Of a stretch of 64,000 nucleotides of DNA, positions 17,224 through 25,505 are shown piece by piece (the stretch's first letter is position 1; each line of letters starts with the position of its first letter). The notes under the pieces are model-generated. The model worked only from the letters and a program-made list of their open reading frames with translations, was not told where the DNA came from and did not search any database. The stretch covers positions 62,001 through 126,000 of the forward strand of contig CALVPT010000001.1 of assembly GCA_944354125.1 (NCBI GenBank), read 5' to 3'. A program made the position numbers and the translations under genes. Source of the stretch: an uncultured Clostridia bacterium (GTDB lineage: Bacteria; Bacillota; Clostridia; Christensenellales; Borkfalkiaceae).

Positions 17224-17400
17224 TCATTCCTCTTCGTCGTCTAGAATTATTTTATCTATCTTTATAACGGCGTCGTCGCGTATGTCGAGACATTTACCGC
17301 AATTATCGCAGATTTTTTCAGGGTCTAAATCGCACCTGTCGCATTCGCCGCAACCGATGCACATTCTGTCGTAAAGGACGCATTCTTTTCCGATATTCAT
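17224..17400 (-). CDS. Cysteine-rich 58-residue protein, probable metal-binding
   Basis: Reads MNIGKECVLYDRMCIGCGECDRC and continues with KICDNCGKC before an acidic tail (ILDDEEE). Eight cysteines occur in CxxC pairs, suggesting zinc or an iron-sulfur centre. CAGGAG stands before the ATG (17400-17398). It lies between hflX and lexA on the opposite strand and diverges from lexA. Similar mini-proteins are found in Clostridia without assigned function. Coding status is well supported by the ribosome binding site and the spaced cysteines. Confidence 0.75.
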   Translation of the reverse strand: MNIGKECVLYDRMCIGCGECDRCDLDPEKICDNCGKCLDIRDDAVIKIDKIILDDEEE

Positions 17401-17461
17401 TATTTTATTCTCCTGAAGACATTATATTTCAAATTTTATTAAAAAACAAGTAAAAAAGTTT

Positions 17462-17500
17462 AAACATTCGTTTGATTTTTTGAAAAATATATGATAAAAT
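17462..17500 (+). promoter_or_regulatory. lexA promoter with overlapping LexA box
   Basis: TTGATT (17472-17477) and TAAAAT (17495-17500) have a 17-base spacer. AAACATTCGTTTG at 17462-17474 matches the Gram-positive SOS box (CGAACRNRYGTTYG) except at one or two positions and covers the -35 element. LexA would repress its own gene here. Confidence 0.65.
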
Positions 17501-17521
17501 AAAGCTAAGGAGATATGACTT

Positions 17522-18115
17522 ATGAGGCGCAGCATTGATCGTGACCAGATAGTTCTTGAATTCATTGAAAAGTATATTACCGAAAACGGCTATTCGCCCA
17601 CGGTAAGGGAAATTTGCATTTCCTGCAACATTCCTTCCACCGCTACTGCCTTCTGCATCGTCAACAGACTTGCTGAAAAGGGCTTGATTGCAAAAAATAA
17701 GGTTGGCGAAAATAAGAGACGTGCCATTTCCATCAAGCAGAATTCCGTAAAGATTCCTCTCATCGGAACGGTTGCCGCAGGTCAGCCTATCTTTGCGCAG
17801 GAAAATTATGAAGATTATTTTTCGGTGCCCGTAAATCTTTTCGGCAGCGAGGATCTTTTCATGCTCAACGTTCAGGGTGATTCGATGATAAATATCGGCA
17901 TGTACAACGGCGATAAGATAGTTGTCAAAAAGCAGCCCGATGCCGAAAACGGAGAGATTGTAGTAGCGCTTGTTGACGACAGTGCTACGGTAAAGCGCTT
18001 TTTCAGGCGCGACGGAAAGATAATTCTTCATCCCGAAAACGACAACATGGAAGATTTTGTATTCGACGACGTTACTATTCTCGGCAAAGTCGTCGGACTC
18101 ATAAGAAATTACTGA
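17522..18115 (+). CDS. lexA: SOS repressor LexA
   Basis: Represses DNA-damage genes and self-cleaves when RecA filaments form. An N-terminal winged helix-turn-helix (residues 1-65, YSPTVREICISCNIPSTATA) is followed by the Ala-Gly cleavage site in TVAAGQPIF, the catalytic serine in QGDSMINIG and the catalytic lysine in SATVKRF. Length 197 is normal. AAGGAG stands upstream of ATG 17522. It is monocistronic, with its own terminator. Confidence 0.96.
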   Translation: MRRSIDRDQIVLEFIEKYITENGYSPTVREICISCNIPSTATAFCIVNRLAEKGLIAKNKVGENKRRAISIKQNSVKIPLIGTVAAGQPIFAQENYEDYFSVPVNLFGSEDLFMLNVQGDSMINIGMYNGDKIVVKKQPDAENGEIVVALVDDSATVKRFFRRDGKIILHPENDNMEDFVFDDVTILGKVVGLIRNY

Positions 18116-18135
18116 TTAATTAAAATTATACGATC

Positions 18136-18177
18136 AAGCCTCCGATTTACATTCTGGTAAATCGGAGGCTTTTATAT
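18136..18177 (+). terminator. lexA terminator
   Basis: AAGCCTCCGATTTAC (18136-18150) pairs over 15 bp with 18157-18171, followed by TTATATT. Confidence 0.8.
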
Positions 18178-18178
18178 T

Positions 18179-18400
18179 GTCGCTTTAGCTTGATAAATCC
18201 CCCAGTTTTACCGGGGGAAATAGCTTTCAAACTTCATTAATTAAGGCAATTACCTTAACGTTATTGAAAATTCAGCTCATTATAGTACGAGGACCTGTTT
18301 TACAGGCGTGTCGTGCAATAGGGTGCTATATTAAAAGCGATTCCCTCTTACGGGTTGGCGGATATTTACCCTTTTAGGATGTGCAAACCACCAGTTGCAC
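18179..18400 (+). repeat. Dispersed repeat, copy A
   Basis: About 222 bp that recurs in inverted orientation at 21586-21820. Shared blocks include ATTGAAAATTCAGCTC, ATTATAGTACG, CCTGTTTTACAGG, TGTCGTGCAATA, ATTAAAAGCGAT and GCAAACCACCAGTTGCAC. Identity over the whole unit is roughly three quarters by eye. Copy A lies between the lexA terminator and the tail of rluB. Small inverted repeats inside it (CCTGTTTTACAGG and the ACCACCAG/CTGGTGGT hairpin at its end) would fold in RNA or single-stranded DNA. No transposase is encoded. Confidence 0.85.
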
Positions 18401-18544
18401 TGGTGGTTTTAATTTAATCGTGTTCCAGGCATAGGGGCAACCATTTTCCCCTCTATTGAAGAAATCATACCGCCACTATGCTGGTCGCCAAATAAAACAA
18501 GGCCTCCTCATACTAATAACAGATAAGTACAAAGGAGGTCGTCA

Positions 18545-18619
18545 TTGAAAACTAATCGATATGCAAAGTTCGGCGCATACGACTTGAAAATGCCTGGTAA
18601 TCAAAGCATCATTAGATAA
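18545..18619 (+). other. Short TTG-initiated ORF with strong ribosome binding site, possible relic
   Basis: AAAGGAGGTC (18531-18540) is followed by TTG 18545 and a 24-residue frame beginning LKTNRYAKFGAYDLKMPG, which ends inside the tail of rluB on the other strand. It could be the truncated start of a lost gene at the edge of the repeat. No family is recognised. Confidence 0.2.
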
Positions 18620-19305
18620 GCTATTTCCTGTTGAGTAAGCTTGCGGTAACTGCCGCGGTCAAGTCCCCTTAAAGTAAGTTCGCCTATCTTAATTCTTTTA
18701 AGAAGCGTGACGTTTTTTCCTATAGCTTCAAACATCTTTCTTATTTCTCTGTTCTTGCCCTCGGTAATGGTCACGTGAATTTTTGTGTACTCTTTGTTCG
18801 TCTCGACAATGTGAGCCTTGCACTTCTTGGTGACGTATCCGCCGATATCAATGCCGCTCCTTATGGGGTTAAGGCCTGCCTCGGTTATCGTGCCCTCTAT
18901 TTTTACGAGATATGTCTTAGGAACTTCGTTTGACGGGTGAGTCAGATGCTGAGCAAGTTCGCCGTCGGTAGTCAGTATCAGAAGTCCTTCGCTGTCGTAG
19001 TCAAGACGACCTACGGGATAGATCCTGCCAACGTTTTCAGGCATTAAGTCGAGCACGGTCTTTCTGCCCTTTTCGTCCTTTACGGAACATATATATCCCT
19101 TGGGTTTGTTTAAAATATAATATTCGTTTTTCTTTGCCTTAACTTCTCTGCCGTCGACTTTTACGACGTCTTCACCGCCTATCTCACAGCCGAGTTCGGC
19201 AATCTTCCCGTTAACTTCGACTCTGCCTTCGGCAATGAGCTTGTCGCATTCTCTCCTCGATGCCACTCCGCAGAGCGCAAGGTACTTATTGATTCTCATA
19301 TTCAC
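18601..19305 (-). CDS. rluB: Ribosomal large subunit pseudouridine synthase, RluB/RsuA family
   Basis: Isomerises a uridine in 23S or 16S rRNA. The S4 RNA-binding domain is at residues 3-50 (INKYLALCGVASRRECDKLI). The catalytic aspartate lies in GRLDYDSEGLLILTTDG near 104. The C-terminal motif KNREIRKMFEAIG is typical of the RsuA group. Length 234 is normal. It is the last gene of the DUF2953-ytfJ-dac-rluB series, 17 bases after dac. RluB rather than RsuA is favoured by the gene neighbourhood with scpAB, as in other Firmicutes. Confidence 0.92.
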   Translation of the reverse strand: MNMRINKYLALCGVASRRECDKLIAEGRVEVNGKIAELGCEIGGEDVVKVDGREVKAKKNEYYILNKPKGYICSVKDEKGRKTVLDLMPENVGRIYPVGRLDYDSEGLLILTTDGELAQHLTHPSNEVPKTYLVKIEGTITEAGLNPIRSGIDIGGYVTKKCKAHIVETNKEYTKIHVTITEGKNREIRKMFEAIGKNVTLLKRIKIGELTLRGLDRGSYRKLTQQEIAYLMML

Positions 19306-19322
19306 CTGAATTATTTTAGTAT

Positions 19323-20342
19323 TTACATTATACTATACAAATTCGCCGTGAAAATCAAGTCTTTTTCGCTAAAAATTTGCAATTGGGCAATAGGCTCTTC
19401 GATATTACGGGTATCGGATGTTCTGACGGGAACTATTACATACTCAATTTCGCCGTCCTTTTCAATGCAGATTTCTACGCCGCTTTTAAGCGAACATCTC
19501 CTTCCGTCCCATATAAAGACGCGTTCGGGAGATATGGTCTCGAGTGCAAAGTTTCTAAAACAATCGGATAAAATTTCGCTGCTGCGTTCGTACATGTCAT
19601 AGCAATTCAGAACTACGCAAACGACGTTCATCCCGTTGCGCTCGGCTGACGACACCAGGCACCGTCCTGCTCTGTCCGTGTAGCCGGTCTTAATGCCGTT
19701 TGCGCCCTCGAACGAGTACAAAAGTTTATTCTTGTTTGTAAAATTTCTGTAGTCGCCGCGGTAGTCGGTAGTTCCCACGACCTTTGCAAACATCTCATTT
19801 TGCATGGCAGTTCTTGCAATGTTGCACAGATCTTTTGCCGTAGTATAGTGATTCTCCGCAGGCAGTCCGTTGGGATTAGCAAAGTGAGTGTCGCTTGCGC
19901 CCAACTCTTGCGCTCTGTCATTCATTGCGTCAGCAAAACGTTCTGTGTCGCCGCTATGGATAATGGCGAGGGCTACGGCCGCATCGTTACCCGAACGCAA
20001 CATCAACCCGTAAACGAGATCTCTTATCGTGAGTTTTTCCCCATATTTCAGATAAATGCTCGAACCCTCCGTCCCCACGGCTTCGTCGGGTACAATAACT
20101 TCTTCGTCAGGGTTACAGTCTTCTATGATTATCAGAGCCGTCATAATCTTTGTCGTGCTTGCCATAGGTAATTTCTTGCGCTCGTTTTTACAGTGTAATA
20201 CTCTTCCTGTATTAAGTTCCATGGCAATTTCTGCAACTCCGTCTGCATTTGCGCTTATTATGTCTGGCATTGTAATATGCAAAAATGCAAATATAAAGGC
20301 AAAAACTGTAAATAAAGCCGATATTTTTAAAAATTTAGTCAT
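19323..20342 (-). CDS. D-alanyl-D-alanine carboxypeptidase (DacF/PBP5-like, S11 family)
   Basis: Trims the terminal D-Ala of peptidoglycan stem peptides outside the membrane. Residues 8-30 form a signal or anchor segment. The SxxK motif is STTK with nucleophile Ser62, the SxN motif is SGND, and the KTG motif is GIKTGYTDRAG. The C-terminal beta domain is short. It lies between ytfJ (8-base overlap) and rluB in an order seen in many spore formers, where the DacF/DacB type adjusts cortex cross-linking. Which Dac it is cannot be settled. Confidence 0.9.
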   Translation of the reverse strand: MTKFLKISALFTVFAFIFAFLHITMPDIISANADGVAEIAMELNTGRVLHCKNERKKLPMASTTKIMTALIIIEDCNPDEEVIVPDEAVGTEGSSIYLKYGEKLTIRDLVYGLMLRSGNDAAVALAIIHSGDTERFADAMNDRAQELGASDTHFANPNGLPAENHYTTAKDLCNIARTAMQNEMFAKVVGTTDYRGDYRNFTNKNKLLYSFEGANGIKTGYTDRAGRCLVSSAERNGMNVVCVVLNCYDMYERSSEILSDCFRNFALETISPERVFIWDGRRCSLKSGVEICIEKDGEIEYVIVPVRTSDTRNIEEPIAQLQIFSEKDLIFTANLYSIM

Positions 20343-20712
20343 CTACGGTAAGTTTTTTAACTAGTTCCCCCGTTTTATTTATAAGGTTGTCAATGGCGTC
20401 GTCTGACATCTTCAAAAGCTTGCAACCCGTGCCATCGTCTACAAGAAAGCCCATAGGTTTTACGGTGACTACTGTACCGTTTCCGCCTGCAAGCTTAAAG
20501 CCTTCCGTTTCGCGGAATGTCTTTATGTCTCCGTATTCGCCTCCTCCGCCAAGATTAACTACGGTTACGGACGAAAGCGGAATTACCTGGGCGCCGCTTA
20601 CGGTAACCATCGGCTCTCCTATTACGGTGTCTGCTTTTGCCAGCTTGTCGAGCGCAAGATTTGGTTTATCGAATTGATTGTCTCTGTTTGTCTTTTTAAT
20701 TTTTAAGTTCAT
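20335..20712 (-). CDS. ytfJ: YtfJ/GerW-family sporulation protein
   Basis: The protein has the family core ADTVIGEPMVTVSGAQVIPLSSVTV, a Gly-rich turn (NLGGGGEYGD) and the VKPMGFLVDDG block. The B. subtilis relative is GerW, needed for germination of spores. At 125 residues the N-terminus is a little shorter than usual. It overlaps both neighbours: DUF2953 by 17 bases, dac by 8. It probably acts in the forespore or cortex; the mechanism is unknown for the family. Confidence 0.88.
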   Translation of the reverse strand: MNLKIKKTNRDNQFDKPNLALDKLAKADTVIGEPMVTVSGAQVIPLSSVTVVNLGGGGEYGDIKTFRETEGFKLAGGNGTVVTVKPMGFLVDDGTGCKLLKMSDDAIDNLINKTGELVKKLTVDD

Positions 20713-21313
20713 GGAGCTTACCTCTGATTAAATATAGTATTATTCCCATAACCGAAAGCAGGTTTATGGAATTCACGGCTTTTATATAATAGGTAATGTG
20801 GTCGCTTTCATAGTTCAATATTCTGTAGTTCTTAAGTTTGATTCCTCTATCTGTAGCCTTGAGCAGCGTGTACGCCGTCTGAGTTATTATATCTTGCATT
20901 ACTGCAACTACGGCATTTGTCTGGGATTTGATTCCGAAATCTGCCAGTTGCACTATTTTTATTATGCTCAGTCTTTTGATAAGTTCGAGATATCTTATAT
21001 TAAAACCAGTAATATCTATCTGCTTTTCCTTGCCGTTTATAATCATGAGTTGCGGTCTGTTTTTGACCGTGTTGGCGTTGAACACCGGTAAAAATCTGTA
21101 TAAAGTCAGATTGAACGATGCGTATTTGTCCGCAGTCGAGACATACATATAATTTACCAGATGGAAAGGAAATAAAAGCAGGGCGAATGCTGCCGCCGAG
21201 CCGTACACCGCTATTTGTTCCACAACTTTATTATGAGTTGTTCGGTTGGTTTTATACAGCAAGTTATTCGCGCGCATCTGGCTTCTGTAGATTATTAGCC
21301 CGACATCTTTCAA
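20696..21313 (-). CDS. DUF2953 (YtfI-like) membrane-associated protein
   Basis: A hydrophobic segment (YGSAAAFALLLFPFHLV) precedes FNLTLYRFLPVF, matching the DUF2953 pattern, and another hydrophobic stretch (INLLSVMGIILYLI) ends the protein. It stands directly before ytfJ, the position of ytfI in spore formers, and function is unknown. The start is uncertain: TTG 21313 gives 205 residues and ATG 21277 gives 193; neither has a clear ribosome binding site. Its usual upstream partner scpB is 555 bases away because repeat copy B lies between them. Confidence 0.7.
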   Translation of the reverse strand: MKDVGLIIYRSQMRANNLLYKTNRTTHNKVVEQIAVYGSAAAFALLLFPFHLVNYMYVSTADKYASFNLTLYRFLPVFNANTVKNRPQLMIINGKEKQIDITGFNIRYLELIKRLSIIKIVQLADFGIKSQTNAVVAVMQDIITQTAYTLLKATDRGIKLKNYRILNYESDHITYYIKAVNSINLLSVMGIILYLIRGKLHELKN

Positions 21314-21585
21314 GATTCGGACGCATATAGTGTTTGTCGGTAAAAGTGTATCGCGCTTGCGCGTTTATGGTTTCGCTTATATATTTTCTGAGGGATTTTC
21401 CGATCTGATGAAACCGGCTTTTATCCGTCGGTTTTCGAAAAATGTTTTTATAATCGCCGCGCGCCGTAATAAAAAATCGGAATGTCAGTCGGCTGGTTTA
21501 CATAATTTAAGAAGATTTCCGACAATAAAATCATGCGTTGAATTTGCTCTGTGCAACATTAAGACGCCATAAGTTAAAACTGCTT

Positions 21586-21820
21586 GTGCAACTGGTGGTT
21601 TGCACATACTTTAAAATGGTAACATTACCAGCTAACCCGTAAACGGGCATCGCTTTTAATTTATCGCCTTATTGCACGACATGCCTGTAAAACAGGTTCC
21701 ACGTACTATAATGGAGCTGAATTTTCAATAGCAATAAGGTAATTTTATTAATTATTAAGTTTACTAAAGTTATTTTTTGTCTTCCCCCGTAAACAGAAGG
21801 ATTTGACAAGCCGAAGCGAC
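21586..21820 (-). repeat. Dispersed repeat, copy B (inverted relative to copy A)
   Basis: Read on the minus strand, 21820 to 21586 aligns with 18179 to 18400 along the full length: GTCGCTT at one end, GTGCAAACCACCAGTTGCAC at the other. Differences include short indels, a GGTAATGTTACC hairpin present only here, and loss of the second hairpin at the end. It sits between the scpB terminator and DUF2953. The remaining 21314-21585 holds no supported gene. Confidence 0.85.
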
Positions 21821-21823
21821 ATG

Positions 21824-21852
21824 AAAAAGCAGCCGCAAAATATTGCGGCTGC
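21824..21852 (-). terminator. Terminator of the lysA-scpB operon
   Basis: GCAGCCGCAA (21829-21838) pairs with TTGCGGCTGC (21843-21852). On the minus strand five T residues follow (21828-21824). It lies just after the scpB stop. Confidence 0.8.
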
Positions 21853-21867
21853 CTGAAAATTTTATTG

Positions 21868-22581
21868 TTATTTAATTTTAATCAGGTCCTCGTCGTTGTT
21901 CAGGAATTCGGGAAGCTCATAACCGTCTTCGGTAACCTCGGGTTTCTTTTCCTCCTGCTTTTCAGGCGGTTGTTCCGAGCCTTCCTCGTCCTCTCCCGTA
22001 TAAACGTCCTTCTTATACAGATATGCCGAATCCTCTTCTTCCTTCAAAATAGTATCGTTGAGTTCGGCAATCTGAGCCATGAGCTCTTCGTAATCGGGCA
22101 ACTCCTCTATGGAGTTCAATTTGAAGCGCTTGAGAAAGTTGTCGGTAGTTGCATAGAGAATGGGTTTGCCGACGGCATCTTTTCTGCCGCACGGCTCAAT
22201 CATCTGCAGTTCCAGAAGAGTATGTATAGCGTAGTCGCAACTTACTTTTCGTATATCTTCCAGTTCGCCCTTCGTTACGGGCTGTTTATACGCAATCAGC
22301 GCCGCGCACTCTAAAATGGTCTTGGTAAATTCCTTTTCCTTTATGGGTGTGAGCACGTCCGAAATCTGCTGACGATAGTCAGGATTAGTGGCAAACTGAA
22401 TTTTACCGTTGAATGTAAGAATCTGAATGCCGCTCTCTCCGCTGTACTTTTCCTTGAGTTTATCTATGCAGGCGTTGACCTCTTTAACCGTACAGCCTAG
22501 CTTTTCGACTATGTACCTGACAGGAACGGCATCGCCGGAGGCGAAAACTATTCCCTCAATTATATTCGTCAAATTGTTCAT
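21868..22581 (-). CDS. scpB: Segregation and condensation protein ScpB
   Basis: Kleisin-interacting subunit of the SMC-ScpAB condensin. Two winged-helix domains cover residues about 1-165, including AALIAYKQPVTKGELEDIRKV and the LLELQMIEPCGRKD wing, followed by an acidic, Glu/Pro-rich tail of about 60 residues (EEGSEQPPEKQEEKKPE). The start overlaps the end of scpA by 26 bases, indicating coupled translation. Last gene of the operon. Confidence 0.95.
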   Translation of the reverse strand: MNNLTNIIEGIVFASGDAVPVRYIVEKLGCTVKEVNACIDKLKEKYSGESGIQILTFNGKIQFATNPDYRQQISDVLTPIKEKEFTKTILECAALIAYKQPVTKGELEDIRKVSCDYAIHTLLELQMIEPCGRKDAVGKPILYATTDNFLKRFKLNSIEELPDYEELMAQIAELNDTILKEEEDSAYLYKKDVYTGEDEEGSEQPPEKQEEKKPEVTEDGYELPEFLNNDEDLIKIK

Positions 22582-23371
22582 CTGAAAGCCTCTCTATATC
22601 TGTTTCAGGGTTTGCTTTTATCTTGATATTGCCGAACGCCGCCTGTTGCTCAACCAATACGTACTGAAATTTGAGCATCTCAAGGAGCGCCTGAAATGTC
22701 GTTATGACCTCGTTGCGCGAGAATGAAGTGAACAGCTCGTCAAAGTCGAATTCAGATTTTTGCCTGAGCTTTTCCCTTATGAATACCACTCTGTCCTGGA
22801 CGGTGTATTCGTCCTTCGGTATTTCCTTTATGTTGTTCTTTTCCCTCTGCAAGCTCTCGTTTCTGAGCAGCAGATTTGCAAACGCCTGTAAAAGTCCGTC
22901 TACGGTGAAATCTTTGTAGACTACCTTGACCTTGCTGATGTCCTTGTCGGGGTCTTTATAGTAATAGCCGATTGTCTCGAGATCTTTGAGCTTTGGCGTC
23001 TGCTCTCGGATGAGCTCGAATTCCCTTTCCTTAAGCTGGGCAATGAGCTCTTCCTGTTCCTCTTCTGCGCCGCCAATCTCTTCGCCGTCTATTTCGACGA
23101 CGGGCACCATCGCCTTTGACTTTATGTAAATTATCTGTGCCGCCATGGCAAGATATTCGCTTTCCTTGTCTACGTCGCGGCTGGGTTGAGTTTTCATGAA
23201 CTCGATATAGTCGAGGAACTGTTCGGTTACCTTGGAGACAAATACATCCTCGATTCTGATTTTATTGATGTTTATCAGATGCAACAGCAGATCCAGCGGC
23301 CCCTCAAAGTCGTCGAGGACGGTGTTATAGTCTACTATTGATTCAAAATCGTCATAATTTTCGTCTATCAT
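22556..23371 (-). CDS. scpA: Segregation and condensation protein ScpA
   Basis: Kleisin of the SMC complex, needed for chromosome compaction and origin segregation. The N-terminal SMC-binding part reads FEGPLDLLLHLININKIRIEDV, followed by YLAMAAQIIYIKSKAMVP. The C-terminal winged helix around 225-260 (ITTFQALLEMLKFQYVLVEQ) binds the other SMC head. Length 271 is normal. It overlaps the M50 peptidase gene by 4 bases. Confidence 0.95.
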   Translation of the reverse strand: MIDENYDDFESIVDYNTVLDDFEGPLDLLLHLININKIRIEDVFVSKVTEQFLDYIEFMKTQPSRDVDKESEYLAMAAQIIYIKSKAMVPVVEIDGEEIGGAEEEQEELIAQLKEREFELIREQTPKLKDLETIGYYYKDPDKDISKVKVVYKDFTVDGLLQAFANLLLRNESLQREKNNIKEIPKDEYTVQDRVVFIREKLRQKSEFDFDELFTSFSRNEVITTFQALLEMLKFQYVLVEQQAAFGNIKIKANPETDIERLSDEQFDEYN

Positions 23372-24072
23372 AACTTTAAAATCCAGTTCCAGGCAGCCTG
23401 TATGGGATAACCGAGAATCTCTCTGGCGAACCAGCCCACATAGCCGAGAATGTTGAAGTATTGTGCCGGAGCATAATACTCGGCAACGATGCTGCAGATA
23501 AAACTCTCCGCGATGAGCAGAATGAGAATCATCTGACCGTAGTCCCTTAAAAACCGCTGAACGGGATTGACCTCCCTGGACAGCGCCTCAACCACTCTGA
23601 ATCCGTCGAGAGGATTGAGCGGCAAGAGATTGAATACGACCGAATAGAGACTGTATGCAAACGTCAGATAGAAAGCCGTTACTATGAAATCCTCTATGAC
23701 GAGCGTAAATTGAGTATTCAAAGGCATCATGCTGAACGCCTTCAGAAGAAGAACATATATGAGATAGGCAATAAAAGCGACTATATAATTTGCTATTACC
23801 CCCGCAACCGCAGTCAGAAACAGCCCTTTTTTATAATTATGAAAGTTAGAAGGGTTGATGGGTACAGGTTTAGCCCAACCGAAACCTGCAACCGCGCACA
23901 GCACAAAGCCTGCCGGGTCGAGATGTTTCAGCGGATTGAGCGTCATTCTTCCGTTGAATTTTGCCGTGGGGTCGCCATTTTTATAGGCAACGTAGGCGTG
24001 CGCAAATTCGTGAGGAGAAAAGACCAGTATTACCGCCACGAGACTTGCAAGGTAGTAAATTATTCTGTCCAT
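23368..24072 (-). CDS. Site-2 protease family (M50) membrane metallopeptidase
   Basis: A polytopic membrane protein of about five segments. The zinc site H21-E-F-A-H25 lies in the first membrane segment and the third ligand in NPLDGFRV near 185, so the catalytic set is complete. GFGWAKPVPINPSNF is characteristic of the short YwhC/S2P group, which lacks the PDZ domain. The substrate is unknown. It is placed between lysA (3-base gap) and scpA, a frequent neighbour set in Clostridia. Confidence 0.9.
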   Translation of the reverse strand: MDRIIYYLASLVAVILVFSPHEFAHAYVAYKNGDPTAKFNGRMTLNPLKHLDPAGFVLCAVAGFGWAKPVPINPSNFHNYKKGLFLTAVAGVIANYIVAFIAYLIYVLLLKAFSMMPLNTQFTLVIEDFIVTAFYLTFAYSLYSVVFNLLPLNPLDGFRVVEALSREVNPVQRFLRDYGQMILILLIAESFICSIVAEYYAPAQYFNILGYVGWFAREILGYPIQAAWNWILKL

Positions 24073-24075
24073 CTG

Positions 24076-25401
24076 TTACTTGAGCCTTTCGGGAATGACG
24101 TCGTTTCTGACGAGATCCTCATAGTTTTGTCTTTTTACGATTATATCGGCCTTGCCGTCCTTTACGAGCACGGCGGCGGGCACAAAATTCCTGTTGTAAT
24201 TGCTTGCCATTGAATAGTGATAAGCGCCCGTGGAGAACACCACGAGAATATCTCCTTTTTTGACTTCGGGCAGTCTGACGTCGGCTGCAACAAGGTCACC
24301 GCTTTCACAGCATTTGCCTGCAATGCTGACCACCTGCGTGCAGGGCGCATTGACATCGTCCGCCTTCGCTGCGCAATATTTTGACTGATAGAGCGCGTAT
24401 CTGGGAGCCTCGAACATGCCTCCGTCCACGGCTACATATTTCTTTATGCCGGGTATGTCTTTGATTGTGCCGACGGTATAGAGCGTTATGCCGCTTTCGC
24501 CGACGATCGAGCGGCCGGGTTCTATGAGAAGATAGGGCTCGGGAAGATTGAGCTCCTTTGCCTTGCCCTTGATGCCGTCAATGAGCGCCGTAAGATATGT
24601 TGCGTAGTCTTCTTCCTTGAGTTTGGGGTCGTCGTCGGTGTAGTAAATTCCGAAACCGCCGCCCATATTGAGGACGCTCGCTACAAATCCCGTCTCGTCT
24701 TTGACGTGCTTTATGAAGTCCATCATCTTGTCTGCGGCAAGCACGAAAGACTGCTTTTCGAAAATCTGGGAGCCTATGTGGCAATGGAAACCCTTAAGGC
24801 GAATGTTTTTAAGCGCGAGCACGCCATTGATTATCTCGAGCGCGCTGCCGTCGGATATGGAAAAGCCGAATTTTGAGTCTGTTCTCGCCGTCTGTACGAA
24901 TGCGTGAGTATGCGCCTCGACGCCCGGGTTGATTCTGATAAGCACATCCTGCGTTTTGGACTTAGCGCGGCATATGCCGTCGAGCACTTCCGCCTCTGAA
25001 ATGGAGTCGAGGACTATTCCGCCAACGCCTGCATCAACTGCCTCTTCAAGCTCATAAAAGAGCTTATTGTTTCCGTGCACGTAAATATTTGCGGGGTTGA
25101 AACCTGCCTTGAGCGCGGTATAGAGCTCGCCGCCCGAAACGGCATCGCAACCTATGTTTTCCTGCTGTGCAATGCGGTAGACCGCCTCGCAGGAAAATGC
25201 CTTGGATGCGTAAAGCACGTTTCCGTTGCCGCCGTAACGGCTTTCGATTGTTTTCTTATATACCCTCATCATCGCGCGGATATAGGCCTCGTCGAATACA
25301 TAGAGCGGAGTTCCGAACTCCTTTGCGAGCTCGAGGGCGTCGCACCCTCCTATAATGAGATGACCGTTATCTGCCGCCTTAAGCGTTGTTCTTTCGTTCA
25401 T
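24076..25401 (-). CDS. lysA: Diaminopimelate decarboxylase LysA
   Basis: Decarboxylates meso-diaminopimelate to lysine using pyridoxal phosphate. The PLP lysine is in VLYASKAFS near residue 67. Phosphate-binding GGGFG and EPGRSIVGESG follow, and the partner-chain cysteine is in CCESGDLV. Length 441 is normal for the fold-type III family. It is the first gene of a four-gene unit behind its own promoter. Confidence 0.95.
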   Translation of the reverse strand: MNERTTLKAADNGHLIIGGCDALELAKEFGTPLYVFDEAYIRAMMRVYKKTIESRYGGNGNVLYASKAFSCEAVYRIAQQENIGCDAVSGGELYTALKAGFNPANIYVHGNNKLFYELEEAVDAGVGGIVLDSISEAEVLDGICRAKSKTQDVLIRINPGVEAHTHAFVQTARTDSKFGFSISDGSALEIINGVLALKNIRLKGFHCHIGSQIFEKQSFVLAADKMMDFIKHVKDETGFVASVLNMGGGFGIYYTDDDPKLKEEDYATYLTALIDGIKGKAKELNLPEPYLLIEPGRSIVGESGITLYTVGTIKDIPGIKKYVAVDGGMFEAPRYALYQSKYCAAKADDVNAPCTQVVSIAGKCCESGDLVAADVRLPEVKKGDILVVFSTGAYHYSMASNYNRNFVPAAVLVKDGKADIIVKRQNYEDLVRNDVIPERLK

Positions 25402-25418
25402 AAAAAATGACCTCTGTT

Positions 25419-25463
25419 AAAATATCTCTATGATATTTTATCAAAGGTCGGATGAATAGTCAA
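25419..25463 (-). promoter_or_regulatory. lysA operon promoter with palindrome at the start site
   Basis: On the minus strand TTGACT (25463-25458) and TAAAAT (25440-25435) are 17 bases apart. AAAATATC (25419-25426) and GATATTTT (25432-25439) form an 8 bp dyad over the -10 box and start region, a possible operator. No lysine riboswitch is seen; the leader is only about 30 bases. Confidence 0.65.
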
Positions 25464-25505
25464 ATATTTTAATAGTCTGTCACATCTTAACAGTTCAAGG
25501 CGTTG

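Noticed and set aside
21330..21572. 80-codon plus-strand ORF between DUF2953 and repeat copy B
   Set aside because: No ribosome binding site or recognisable composition; probably chance.
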